A stretch of DNA of 64,000 bases from Maylandia zebra (lineage: Eukaryota > Chordata > Actinopteri > Cichliformes > Cichlidae), in NCBI RefSeq assembly GCF_041146795.1, contig NC_135173.1, forward strand, positions 54,066,365 to 54,130,364. The letters run 5' to 3'. This document shows, one piece after another, positions 22,570 to 34,135 of this stretch. The position numbers and the translations under genes are program-made. The first letter of the stretch is position 1. Every line of letters starts with the position of its first letter. The notes under the pieces were generated by a model. It was given only the letters and a program-made list of their open reading frames with translations, ran no database searches and had not been told where the DNA came from.

Positions 22570-25011
22570 ACATTGATCTTCCACCCGCCCTCTGTTTTTT
22601 CAGCCCCATGTCTGAGATCCACCCCTCCCCAAGGCCCCCCCACTCTCCGCCCCAGGTTGTCCCACCGCCTTCAGGAAACAATGTGACACAAGTCTTTTTG
22701 TGACGAAAGCTCTTCATGTCTAGTTGACGCCTGGTCCGGTCCACCTCTGGCCTGAGCACACAGCACAGTCAGTCCTGACCCTCACTGTCGCAGCAGCAGC
22801 TGCTCTGCACTTTGTGAGCGGAGTGACGGACGGCGAGCCAAACAGTCTGGGTGTGTGTTGTTCATGCATGCCTTTTGGATGGCTCTGTCCACCTTTCATC
22901 CTTGCTTTGGAAATCTCAGCTTTCTTATTGTCTTACTTTATTGCTGTTTTCTACTTTTCTTTGGTTTTTTATCTTCACCTGCTTTTGTTCGTTTTGCCTT
23001 CTGTTCAGCAGATAAACTTTGCGGGGTGGTTTTTTTTTTTTCCTGATCATAAATGTCAGTGGATATTTATGTTTTCCTCTCATGCTGCCTTGGTTTTAGT
23101 TCTCTTCGGATGCTTAAACAGACATACACAAAATCAAAGTACCCCATCTCATTTCTTCGCTTTTAGTTCTTTTCTGTTTCTCCCCTTTATGCATTCCAGT
23201 CTTTTGCCCAAAGACAAAAATGAGTGCGGGTCTCCACAAAGTGCGGAGCGTGTGGAAGGAAAGGACACCCACGACTTTCTATAGCTCTGTCGCTCTAGAT
23301 TGAACTCTGTATCCACATTGGCTCATCAACCCAATGACCAATAGCTCCATGACACGCTTCATGATGTCAGAAGGCAAGGAATGCAAGATACCGTGTATAA
23401 CAACAGCACCCATCTGTACTGGATTTATGGACTTCAGTGAACTGATCAGTTCTCAGTGTCGTATGTTGGTGTATCCCTGTACATTCTTCCAGTTTGTCTC
23501 TCTCTCCAAAAATGAATTGAAGCAACCGGTCTGCAGCAAGTGTCCTCCAGCAGTGCTCTAAACTCAAACTCTAATTTCACACTCTTGCTTTGTTGTTGTT
23601 GTTTTGTTTTTTCAGGATCACCTTTATGCTCCTACTCATATACAAAGTGTCAAAAGAAGTGAATTCTTTAAGTGCAATGTCCAACTGTTTCAACGTTACT
23701 ACTGTTCCAAAGTGCGAGCTACCTGCTGTGCCATGACAAAGATGTTTTGGGAGGTTTCCAATGTGCGTGGGGTGGTTTATTTTTGTTTGTTTGTTTGGGT
23801 TGTTGTTGTTTGTTGTTTGTTTTTTTTTGTTTTTTAATTACTATCTCCTTACGGTCTACTTAACTGGTGACCCCTGAAATTATTTAAGGCAGTTCTTGCC
23901 ATAAACAGGGGGAGGAAACCTATGAGATGATTTAGATCTCTAGTATTTGTTCATTTATTAGGATTAAATCAAGGAATCCCAAAGTACTAACAAACTCAAG
24001 GATCTAATGACTGAAGATGTGTTATGTTGATTGGGTGTGATGGGAAGCCTGTTTTTTTTTTTTTTTTTTTTTTTTTGTTTTGTTTTTTTTAATCCTATGA
24101 GAATAAGTTATTATATTTAGTTATGATGTTCTGATTATTTAACCTCACTGGAAACTATTAGATTATTTAAACAGGAAAAAGTGCAAAAATTTGGCCTGAA
24201 TTTTGATTGTTGGCATCATTGGGTGAGTTTTGGTTAAAATGGATTTGTTGTATGATTTGTACTGAAAATGTCTTCGGACCACTGACTGAACCGCTTTCGT
24301 TTACACCCAGGTCTTAGTTTCACTTCGCTCAGAGTGCAGCCACAAAAATTATTAATTCTGCCCATCAAACACAATCTGAGAATGTACCACAGCATTCAGG
24401 ACAGTTGTTTGTTACTAATTGCAATTTTTGAAAAAAATGACTTTTGCTTTCTTTATTAAAACTGTGACGTTGCTTTGCATGTACTTGGCATCAAATGTAG
24501 GTGACTTATTGGGTTGAGCACAAGGCATTAGGCTTAGTCTAACCTTGTTGTGCGCACTGACCTCCTGAGGAGCTCATGTGAATGGATTTATGGATACTTT
24601 GGTAGTATGCCCTGCTACGTGCGTTGCTGTTCGTAGTTGAGTGCACTTAGTGAGCCCTGCTTTGGTGACATGTGAGAGTCTGATTTCAGACAAGTTCCTA
24701 ATCCAGTTTGGATCATAAGCCCTTACTATTAATCAATACTAATAACTCACCAACCTGTTCTCTATTATTATTATTATTATTCCTATTATTTTATGATTAT
24801 TATCATTTTTTGTTATTTTTCTTTTTTCTATTCTTTTTTCTATTTTTTTTTTTTTTTGGATGGGGGGGGGGCTGTCTAAGACCAGTTTATACCTTTGCAG
24901 CAGGTGTTTCGAATGTTCAAAAAGCACTCTACCAAATCGGTTTCTTTCCAAAAACAATCTATACCATATACATTTATTTAGTGGAGTGTGCTATCCATTT
25001 ATTCCCTGTTC

Positions 25012-25013
<2 letters not shown>

Positions 25014-25042
<29 letters not shown>
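25014..25042. repeat. (GT)n microsatellite
   Basis: Uninterrupted GT dinucleotides between agpat2 and egfl7. Confidence 0.9.
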
Positions 25043-25043
<1 letters not shown>

Positions 25044-25120
25044 GGGGGTGTTTTGTACAACAGATTGTGATTTTGTTAGCTTTGGCTAACAGGCTCTGCA
25101 ACAGTCCTGCCTGTTTAATT

Positions 25121-25180
25121 CCCCCCCCCCCCCCCTTTTTTTTTTTTTTTTTTTTTAAATTTATATATATAAAATCTTTT

Positions 25181-25211
<31 letters not shown>
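25121..25211. repeat. Poly(C)/poly(T) homopolymer tracts
   Basis: C15 (25121-25135) is followed by about 20 T, an AT-rich bridge, then C29 (25183-25211). The minus strand therefore carries two long G-runs. Lengths of such runs are often unreliable in assemblies. Confidence 0.9.
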
Positions 25212-25214
<3 letters not shown>

Positions 25215-25543
25215 AGGGCCGTTGTTTACAAACTAATATGTAAGATATTGGAAAATATTCAAAGTATTCTTAAAGCACTTTTCATGCCGAGTTCTCGTGG
25301 GCGAAAAAAGTTTGTTTTCACCAAAGCTATTAATGTGTAATTTAGATGGATATGAGAAACAGAGCTGACATCCTGCAGAGCCGTGTGTGTGTGTGCGTGC
25401 GCGCGTGTGGCCCTTTATTGTATGTGTGTACATATGCACACATGGTATAGATGCCCATTATAAGTATCTGGTTAATATTTAATGTAGTGTTCTTGATTTC
25501 ACATATTCTGGGTAAATGTGAATGCCTTGCATAACATTAAGTA

Positions 25544-25549
25544 AATAAA
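25544..25549 (+). terminator. agpat2: Candidate agpat2 polyadenylation signal
   Basis: AATAAA on the sense strand about 3 kb after the stop, with T-rich sequence just downstream. This is the best placed candidate in the 3' flank, but only tentative. Confidence 0.3.
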
Positions 25550-26331
25550 TTCTTTTTGTTTTTTCTTAATTGGTCGTGTACTGAAATGCCTGTCTTGCCC
25601 TCCTCTGGGACTCATTTTAAAATCAACAGTGGAAAAGGTACTTACTGTATGAGACTCGGCAGTAATGGCTTTAATCTGAGGCACGACAGAACTTAGTTTG
25701 TTCCAGCTGTTTCTAGAAGTTCTCAAAGTTCACCGCACACCATCAGACCAGATCCACACATAAGCTTCGTACAGTTGCAGCAAACTACGCTCCGACTTAA
25801 AGTTGGGGCATAACGACCTGGAGGTACTTTGTTTCTATTTTCACTTTCTGCTACTTCATATTAATATTCCACATTAACTCTGTGACATTTGACTGCGTGT
25901 TTGCAGACATGTTGCACTGTGAAGCACAAAAAGTGTTCTGAGACCTAAAACCTTTTAATTTCATGGAGCAAAAAGGGGGGAAAAGACATTGCATTGATGT
26001 ACTTTTAGGGAATTATGAATTTTCTAGAATGATTTCTGATTCTAAAGCAATGATCCCATTTATCTACAGAAAACAATCATTGTACAAAACTGTATCTATG
26101 TAAAGCATCATTTCTCATAATGTGGACTGTAGATATATATATTTTTTCCAAATCCCATTTTTCCTGGTGTGCTTTTACTGGAAGTATCTGAATACTTTTA
26201 CCACTGATTGCAGTATTTCCTGTACACACATGAGGTCAGCAGGTTTGTAATTGCACTCTTCCATCAGCATTGTAGACAAGCTCACATATCTGCACACATT
26301 AATCAGTAAGTCGTGTTTTTGATTAGGAAGT

Positions 26332-26337
26332 TTTATT
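26332..26337 (-). terminator. egfl7: egfl7 polyadenylation signal
   Basis: AATAAA on the minus strand (TTTATT as printed), about 470 bp after the egfl7 stop codon. This puts the egfl7 transcript end near 26310. Confidence 0.6.
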
Positions 26338-26802
26338 ACAAAATGTTACAAAACTAGTTATAAATGTCTATTGGAGCACTGAGACAGACCTACAAGTAAT
26401 CATAATTTAAATACATAAATACAGATGCCCCAGGTCACTTTGGGACAAAGCTGCACTGGTGAAAAACAAACTAAGTAGCAAGTTTGACCTCTGACTCTAA
26501 CAGGGGAGTTTAATTGAGACGTTCCTGGGGTGGTGTAATAGTGAAACTGCCCCCTACCACAGGCACTGTTAGAAAATCAACAACGTGACAGTGATTCAAT
26601 GAGAAAAGTAAATGAATCTGTCAGGAATAGTAAAAATCTCAAATGATTTCCGAGGCGATTACATCACGGCATAACGAGGACCGAGGCACTTTCTGACATC
26701 TGCAATCTCTTTGCTGCAAATGCCAGCAGTCTTGGCACGTCCAGTCTGGCAGGTTTGCGTGGACGGTAACTTTACTGGAACAATGGTGGCCCTGTTCAGA
26801 GG

Positions 26803-29800
26803 CTAATTCTCCTGACATGAACCTGCAGGGAAGAAGATGAAAAGACTTACCACAAGTATGTTTATAACTGTGGATTTTGAAATATGATTGAAAACACTGG
26901 GCGCTATCCGACATGATTTCCATTAAAAGAACGATACTTTTAAAAAAAATAGAACTGTATTCCTGGCTCGGGAGACCTTTTCAAAGAATAGAAAAGAGGT
27001 TGGTTTCAAATGCTTTTAAGTGTTTGGATTCCCGAAGTAGCTATTATTAAAATGAAATCAATCTAAATTTGGTTAAGTTTGTTTATATAATTAAACATTT
27101 ACACTAATGTTGATGAATATATTCTGGTTAAAAACAAGTTAAATTTGATAGAAGACTTGGTTGTCTTCATCTTGTATGCCATTTATTCTTCATCTACTTT
27201 AAAATACCAGCATGACGGTGCAGGTTGTTAAGCCGAATGGGATGTGGGCTCGTGTGGCTGCACAGTAGCAAGAAAGTGTTTTTTAGTGAGCACAGCAGAG
27301 ACTGGAGTGTTTAAATAAAAAGCGGCATGTCTGCCGCACGGCTAACGCTGTTTCAGCAGCTCTTCAACAGAACACCATTCTCCAAAAATCCCTTATTGTC
27401 TTTTACATCCCGTCTCCCTCCCAACAGCCCAAACCAGCTGTGGCAGACAGCTGCTCCTTGCTGCTCCTGGTTCTGTTGGAGGTTTCTTCCTGTTAAAAGC
27501 GAGGTTTTCCTTCCCACTTTTTCCATGTGCTTGCTCATGGGAGGTTTTCTCTGTATCATTGATACGTTTTTACCTTTTAGTGACTGTTGTTGTGATTCAG
27601 TGATATATACTAAAACTGAATTTAACCCCTGGTTACTCCTTTAGAGCCACTGTTTGTATTTTTTTATGATAGTTGGATAGACTGCAGTTCCGTATAACCA
27701 ATACACAACTTGTGATTAATTATAACATTTCTGCAACGTAGTTTGTCTAACATAGCTGTCCATGAGCTTCAGCTGTGCCTAATTAGGTTAAACTTTAAGA
27801 GCAAATGTGTCATTTTTAGCTTGTACAGTTTACTGTATTACATCATAATCAAAGCTTATTACATTAGAGGCACAAGATTGTATTTTATTGATGGATTGGA
27901 TTGTGAATTTTATTACATTTGAGATTTTGTGTGGCCTCTTGTCTTTAATTTGACTTTTTTTGTTACAGATCCTACTTTCCCAGGAAACCAAGTTCCCATG
28001 GAGTTCAACAAAATACTGGCTTTTAACTTATGAACAATAAAAAGGGTCAGTCTGTGTAGTCACTCACATGTGCCAAGGCGCTCCTCCAGAAAGCCGATCT
28101 GCTCGCTGAGGGAGTCGATGCGATCTAGCTGCTGGAAAGAGTGGGATAGCAAGGTGGTTTTCTCCGACATGCCCTCATCCAATGACAGTGGGAAGAAGCT
28201 GCTGAAGGGCGTCAGCACCAACTGCAGCTTCTTAACAGAGAGATGAGAGGAAGTTAGGAAAAAGAGAAAAATGTTCCACATGAGGACCATTACACATCGT
28301 TATTTTATATATTCATCCATTTGCTCTTTATAATTGTTTAACATGAGAAGGATTTTAGTAAACTCGTGCAAGTTTTAAAAAGCCACTGTGCAGGCCTGGC
28401 ATATCTAAAAATCTTTGGTTGGGGGATTAAAGAGCAGCTAAGACGTCAGATCACACACAAGGCTCAGAGGTTTTCCTGGTGAGCCAGACTGGGAGGTATC
28501 AGAGTAGGTGGCTTTTATATGGTTGAACATGTGTTCTTGAGTTTTCCTGTGTACCTTTTCCAGGAGCTCAACTCGGTTCCTCAGGCTCTGTACCTCCTCT
28601 GTCACATTCTCCACCAAGCCAAACTTTCCATCTATAGAAAACCACAAAAATGCAGACATACACATCAGAGTGTGGTGACTTCAGTCTGAATCTGTAGAAA
28701 CAAACTGATGAGGAGCAGAACAGAGAGAGGGGTAAGGGCATGGATGTGATGATGCGTGAGAATGATGCAGAGTATATATTGCATTGGATTCCTTGGAGCA
28801 TCTAGGAAGCCCCCTTCAGTCCCTCCTCGAATGATTCATGACCACTGCAATGTCTCCAAAGTATAAACCAGGAAGAAGACGGCAGGGCTGCTGAGAGAGA
28901 GGGGGAATGCAGGGCACAGAGGGGGGAATGGCCCAAAAAGCCAGTAGATAAGCTCAAAGACAGATCATGAGAAACATACAGGCAAACATTCATTCCTCCT
29001 GTGATTTGACTGTGAGGAAAAGCCTGGTTGTCTCCACTCGAAGGGGAATGTGTCTGCTGCAGGCCTTCGATCTGTGCCAGATGTGGCCCATTACTGAGAC
29101 AAGAATAAGTTGAGAAACAGGGTGATGAAGAGGTGGAGGTTCAGGAGAAGAAAGGGGAGGGGGAGCTGGCGATGGCCCCCAGCAGACGGGGTTGATGTGG
29201 CTGGAATGAGAACACAAGTGTTGGCCAAGAACAGGGTGAAAAGAATGCAGGCGAGAGGGGGGGGTAAAGACTGCAGCATAGAAATGTAGTCCAACACCCC
29301 TGGCATAATATCACTCTGATATGTGCATATGAACACAAATAACAGAAAACTGTCTCAGGAAAGACATCTTACAAAAACATTGCAATAATTATTTTTGCCT
29401 CTGACACAGAACACATTGCTTTCTTAAAGTACAAAAATTTGTCATATTGGCTTTTTATTTCCCTTTCCTCTGAGTGTTTTTCTGTCCTTTTCGCAGACTC
29501 AGCAATGCTTCCACTGATCTATCACGCCGAGTCACGGAGACGAGCACTTTCCTTTGAACAGAGAAAACTCGCTCAGTGTGAAACTCGATAAACAGAAGGG
29601 AGTCTGGAGCAGAGCCTGAGAAATTTGGCAATCTCACACACTTTACAGAGAAATATTTCTTTTTCTGCAAGTACAGGAGACACTCTCTCCTTTTGGATTT
29701 TAACAATGTGGTGACTCACAAAAAAAATCCCCCAAGTTTGAAAGCTCAGGATGAGGTACGTCTTCTTTAAACTTTCATGTTACATAAATTTCTGAGAGAG

Positions 29801-32800
29801 CAGATAATGTTGACACAGAATTGGAGTTAAAAGGAACATCCTCGGGTCAACGACCACATTTCTAGACATGGAGAGGGAGGGGGGGTTTGTATTTTTCTGT
29901 TGTTGCTAAGATACAGTAAGCACACACAGGGAAAAATGACTTTTTCTTGGTAGGAGATAACATTTAAACTTTTTTTAAGAGAGCTAATGGAGTGTGTGGG
30001 ATAAAAATATGTCTGTATTAGCACGGGAGCTCTATTAGAGGCAGATGTTTGCTTTGCTCACAGGACTCATAGGAGTCATTATCAAAGCCCAATCGGTCCC
30101 AGTCTCGCCGCACGGGGCCAGACCGCAAGACATCTGTCTGGAGTCGGCACCAGTCGCAGTGCATTATTACTCACGGTACGAGTTGAGAGTGGCATAGCGC
30201 GTACCAAAAGTAATAATGGACCGCGAAGCTGGCCATGTTCCTCTCTTCTGTCCAGACACTTTGCTGCTGCGTAACACAAAATTAGACACACTCCTATCCT
30301 GGTCATTTACCTGCATCAGTGTGATGACTCACACCCACTGTTGCCTGGCTGCTCTGTGATGAGGAGGTAGGAGTGGCAGGAGGAGGAGATGGAGGAGGAA
30401 GGCTTTGACAGGAACGGCCGTCTCCAGCAAGGGCGAAGCCCTCTCTGCATGCACATCGATAGCTGCCAGCTGTGTTCACGCACTGCTGGGCGCACCGCTG
30501 CCGCTCACTGCACTCATCCACATCTGACAGGCAAGAAAGACCACTGTGAATATACACGCAGACACCCGAGAGTGGCTTTGCAGGTAAATGGTATGAGCAC
30601 ATGTACCTGTTTGGCACTGGTGTCCCGTCCAGCCTAATGGACAAGCACACTGGTTGGGTCTTAAACAGGTACCGCCATTCAAACAGGGTTGTCCGCACAC
30701 AGCTGTGAAAGACATTTATGAAGCGATCATTTGGTTAAGAGATCACTCTTGTATATGGATCCATGGTATCACAGTTAGCAAGGGTTGGTTTATGCTAGCC
30801 TGGCTTTCTAACATTTTAATTGTTGTCAAATTTAATGTAGTTTGTTTTAATCTGTACAAGTGACCTGTCTAAGTTCTAGGAAATATGCAGTTTCACTTTC
30901 TCACTGAGATGAAACAGATGTTCTTGCTGAGACAGAGACAAAAAGATCGACATCAAAATAATAAATCAAAGCAAATTAATACAAACAATAAAAAATACAC
31001 CACCTCAGAACTTCAGAAAAAAAACAGTTAACTCATTCACTGCCATTGACGTCTATAGACGTCAATTACGTTTTTCAATGGGAGGGGCCAGAATACAACC
31101 TCGGGCAGCTTGTCAGTGAATTTTATTTTTTCATATATTTGTAAATAAATTGTTTTGATAAAACATAACCTTTCTCAGTGTTATTTCTGTTTTATAGAAG
31201 TGAAAAACTATTTTATATGTTAGAGGTGTCACAAAGCAAGAAATATTAGTGTCAAAGGCACTTTTCTGCTTGAAATGTATTTTTCACAAAAAGCTCGTTT
31301 TCTCCCTTTTTTTTGGTCAAAACAGGCATTTTTGGTGGAACCCACCTCTCTTCTACAGCTGATTACTAAAGAATGGAAAATGGTAGAAACAAGCTTTTTT
31401 TTTTGGATGAAAGAAGAGAGTCTGTTCTTCATTTTGGTAGGTTCAGCGTTTATATGATCATAACACACAGTTTTCTGTGGCTCTTCAAAAATGAGTAAAA
31501 TTCTCAAAAACCCTGGCAGTGGGGAGTTACCTGATTTGAAAATGGCTGGCAGTGAATGAGTTAATATTGTACAAAAAAAATGTAGCTGCATTCCATCTGC
31601 AGAGAGCTTGCTAGCAAGCTATCTGCTCAACTCTGCATTTGTGTTGGTAACTGCAACTTTTTAACATACAGAATGACTTCCCATATGATTTGCTATTATT
31701 TAAATTCAATAAAATGCTCTAAAAGGCAAAAACAGCATAAACACAGAGCATAAACACAGAGCTTAAATGCAGAGATGAAGCCTAGCAGGCAGCCATGACA
31801 GTTGTCACTAAAAGTTGCCACACCCCAAATAATGCAAACTTTAAGCCTTACCAACCTTACACTTCTAATAGAGTAAGAAATCAGTTACAAATAGTGTAGC
31901 GGGATGTAAATACGCTTATTTCTGCTCTAAATGTGAACATTTAAATTTGGGTATCTATGTGGAGTTTTAAAAGCAAGCCTAAAGTGGACATTTGAGGAAC
32001 TGCAGTTTTGTCACTTGTATTTTTTATATTAACTGCCTCCAAGACTGGAGCTTGGACAGGGCCTTTGACTTCCTGGAATTTCTGCTGATCCAGTTTTTTT
32101 TTTTAAACTGGGCTAATATAGCTCTTTCCTCATTATTCTAATTATTATGCTACATTAAGCTAGCTGTAGCCTACAGCTTCATATTACATTTAAACATATA
32201 AAGGTGGGATCGAGCTCTTTATCTAACTCTCAGCAAGAAAACAAATTGGCATTTTTCTAAACTCTCTATTAAGAGTTGATGCTACACAGGGAAAGAAAAT
32301 GAGGTAAACAACCCTGAAACTCATCACATCCCACTGAAATACCTTGGTTGCAGTTGTGAGAGTAAAATCTCCTCCAGCCCGGGCAGCAATCTGGGTAGAA
32401 ATGCAAAGGAGAAGCTGCTCTGTTCACCTGTCGGTATGCCACCAAGTACGTAGTCCTGCGGAGACGAAGTACAGACACCCACAGCGTTTAGGCATTTCTA
32501 ATTATTCATGCTGTCATCACTCTCATCTGTAAGTGTGTGTGTCTGTGCGTGTGGGGTTCAGCCTGTGAGGCCTTTTCCAGGATCTGTCACACAGCAGGAA
32601 TGCTGATGAGAGGATGGTAATTTGGTGGAATACTGAACCACGGACCACTGACTTCCAAGAGTGTGTCAGAGATGAGAGAGGGGCTGGAGATCGTATCGAA
32701 AATCAGAGCTTTTGCTGCAGCCTGCTGAGAGCTTGGTATGTTTAGCTTGCAGGGGGTGATGAACCGAAAGCTAAAGGAACCCGTTTGGGATGTGCTTTCT

Positions 32801-34135
32801 TAAAACAAAACAAGGAACTATTTTCTAGGGCTGTAATTGTCTACATAATGAGCACACAAGTTACAAATACTTTAAAGTGAAGCTCCATTTTGGTGGCAAG
32901 AGGAGTTAAAGAGAAAAAAATGGGGAGAATGTAGGGGTGGGTTGGGGGGGGTCAGAGCTAGAAAAAGGGAGAGAGAGAAGTATGGAGGGAGATAGAGTCC
33001 AAAATAAACACGACCAGTCTCTGTGGGCAAGCAGTTCATTTCCCGTCGTTACACAAAGTATTCGATATTTAGATTCTACCCAAATATGTGCCACCATGAC
33101 CCAGTTCTGTGAAAAATGCACATGTATGTGTATATGTGTGTTTGTGTGAAGTCAAGATCTATTTATGATTGTATTCCTAACCCTTTCCCTTCCTAAACAT
33201 GTCAAGCACTGTTTACTCCTTAATAAACTAAACATCTTCAGATAAAGGCTGACTCTCGATGTAAACTGACCGTGCAGTTCGGCTGGTTTTTCTCCCCCAA
33301 AAAGCTGTAGATGTCTGATTTAGTTGTTGTGTCTTTGTGCTGATTCAGTGTATGGAGGGCTGAGAGAGTTTGTCTCACTTGTATGTGCTGCAGAGGCGAT
33401 GCCCCTGACACAGGGTGAGGTAGGGCTTGTGCACTGGCTGGACGAACGACTCTGTCGTAGTGACAACACTGTGACGGAGGTCTCTGCCGCACACCCTTCT
33501 CCTGTGAAAGGCAGACGTGAGATTTGATGTTAAAAACTGACCAGAAGTGCACATTTGTAGGCGCTCCAGCTGCACCGGAAGCTGAGCTGGTTTTTAAATG
33601 GAGACATTTTTACAGCTTTTAAGTCATTCCAGACCCAAGTTCAAACAGTTTGAGATATTTAAGCCCTAAGTGGTCCCCAATTCACATGAAAAACTCCAGA
33701 TTGGAGTCTAATTGCTCCTGAATGACCTATGTAATCACTCCTGAATGTATCCGAGTTAAGAGCTGATCTTCGACCTCCAAGTTGCCACTTGACCTTTCAT
33801 TCACCTTTCAGTTAATTTTGGCCTATGTACAAATCAACTGAAAAGGACAAAATGAGCCTGCCCATACTGATGTGCATCTAAGAGTTGGAACAGAGACTGA
33901 GGTCATTTGACCAACCTGTATACATTCACATTGGCTGAGAATGTCACAGTATGAATGACAGCTAAAGGGGAGATCTGCAGCTGAAATCAGGACAGAGCTA
34001 CTGACTAAATGACAGGCCATTACAAACACATGAAGAGTATTAAGTGAGCTATTACCCGTGGTGAGCGAAGAACTGGGGAGTGGCCATCACATGAAGGATG
34101 AAGAGGGAGGAGGAAAGGAGCAGTATTTGGTACAT
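26803..34135 (-). CDS. egfl7: EGF-like domain-containing protein 7 (eight coding exons)
   Basis: Minus-strand coding exons 34056-34135, 33379-33501, 32343-32455, 30607-30702, 30311-30523, 28555-28631, 28068-28230 and 26803-26822 all join in phase at GT-AG sites and give 294 codons plus stop (human about 273). The product is a secreted, matrix-associated endothelial protein that guides vessel tube formation. Domains: signal peptide (about 1-18, start [13 protein letters not shown]); EMI domain (about 28-104) with VCG and CCPGW; EGF-1 (about 106-137, [11 protein letters not shown]); calcium-binding EGF-2 (about 138-178, DVDECSE and [10 protein letters not shown]); Ser/Pro-rich linker; C-terminal coiled coil (about 209-288) with [15 protein letters not shown] and a cysteine-bearing tail. 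The last coding exon supplies only about six codons and is easily missed. mir-126 lies in the intron after EGF-2. Confidence 0.95.
26823..28067 (-). other. egfl7: egfl7 last intron with LINE 3' tail fragment
   Basis: Separates the coiled-coil exon from the six-codon terminal coding exon. On the plus strand at about 27430-27600 it contains a fish LINE 3' region (GGAGGTTTCTTCCTGTTAAA then TTTTCCTTCCCAC). Confidence 0.75.
27430..27600 (+). mobile_element. LINE 3'-end fragment
   Basis: Contains GTTCTGTTGGAGGTTTCTTC and GCTTGCTCATGGGAGG, a phrase common in 3' regions of fish L2-like LINEs. No coding part is retained. A related fragment is at about 40790-40990. Family named from memory. Confidence 0.55.
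28632..30310 (-). other. egfl7: egfl7 intron hosting mir-126
   Basis: A 1.7-kb intron between the EGF-2 exon and the first coiled-coil exon. mir-126 lies about 80 bp after the donor site. Open frames at 28802-29336 and 29455-29706 lie inside the intron and lack domains. Confidence 0.85.
30150..30230 (-). ncRNA. mir126: microRNA precursor mir-126
   Basis: The minus strand carries both mature arms of miR-126 around a short loop. The 5p arm CATTATTACTTTTGGTACGC is at 30198-30218 and the 3p arm TCGTACCGTGAGTAATAATG is at about 30160-30181. The arms pair to form the expected hairpin. Position inside an egfl7 intron is the conserved vertebrate arrangement, and the microRNA is processed from the host transcript. 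It acts in endothelium to support VEGF signalling by repressing Spred1 and PI3K regulatory-subunit transcripts (established knowledge). By eye the seed regions are unchanged from the known sequence. Confidence 0.97.
30703..32342 (-). other. egfl7: egfl7 intron between EMI and EGF-1 exons
   Basis: A 1.6-kb intron whose main recognisable content is the TTAA-flanked MITE at 31032-31560. Confidence 0.8.
31032..31560. mobile_element. TTAA-flanked MITE (piggyBac/Kolobok-like)
   Basis: A 529-bp element between TTAA copies (31028-31031 and 31561-31564), with perfect terminal inverted repeats ACTCATTCACTGCCA. Just inside the left end is a 22-bp perfect palindrome (31045-31066) centred on GACGTCTATAGACGTC. 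No transposase is encoded. TTAA targets are used by the piggyBac and Kolobok superfamilies; which applies cannot be decided here. Confidence 0.85.
32456..33378 (-). other. egfl7: egfl7 intron 2
   Basis: A 0.9-kb intron splitting the EMI domain (donor GTGAGA, acceptor CTCCGCAG). Nothing further is recognisable. Confidence 0.8.
33502..34055 (-). other. egfl7: egfl7 intron 1 of the coding region
   Basis: A 0.55-kb intron between the signal-peptide exon (donor GTAATA) and the first EMI exon (acceptor CCTTTCACAG). No other feature was seen. Confidence 0.8.

Larger units (their letters stand above)
22570..26310 (+). other. agpat2: agpat2 3' UTR and convergent intergenic space
   Basis: Non-coding sequence between the agpat2 stop and the end of egfl7. 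The 3' UTR probably extends up to about 3 kb: an AATAAA lies at 25544-25549, but no decisive polyadenylation evidence is visible. The stretch holds poly(T) near 24050, a GT microsatellite (25014-25042) and poly(C)/poly(T) tracts (25121-25211). Open frames such as 22724-23284 are T-rich and lack a domain. Confidence 0.6.

Noticed and set aside
22724..23284. 186-codon plus-strand frame after agpat2
   Set aside because: Phe/Leu/Ser-rich translation of T-rich 3' UTR, with no splice context or family resemblance.
26639..26923. 94-codon minus-strand frame rich in Cys
   Set aside because: It overlaps the egfl7 terminal exon in a different frame. The egfl7 frame is fixed by splice phase and the conserved tail, so this one is 3' UTR.
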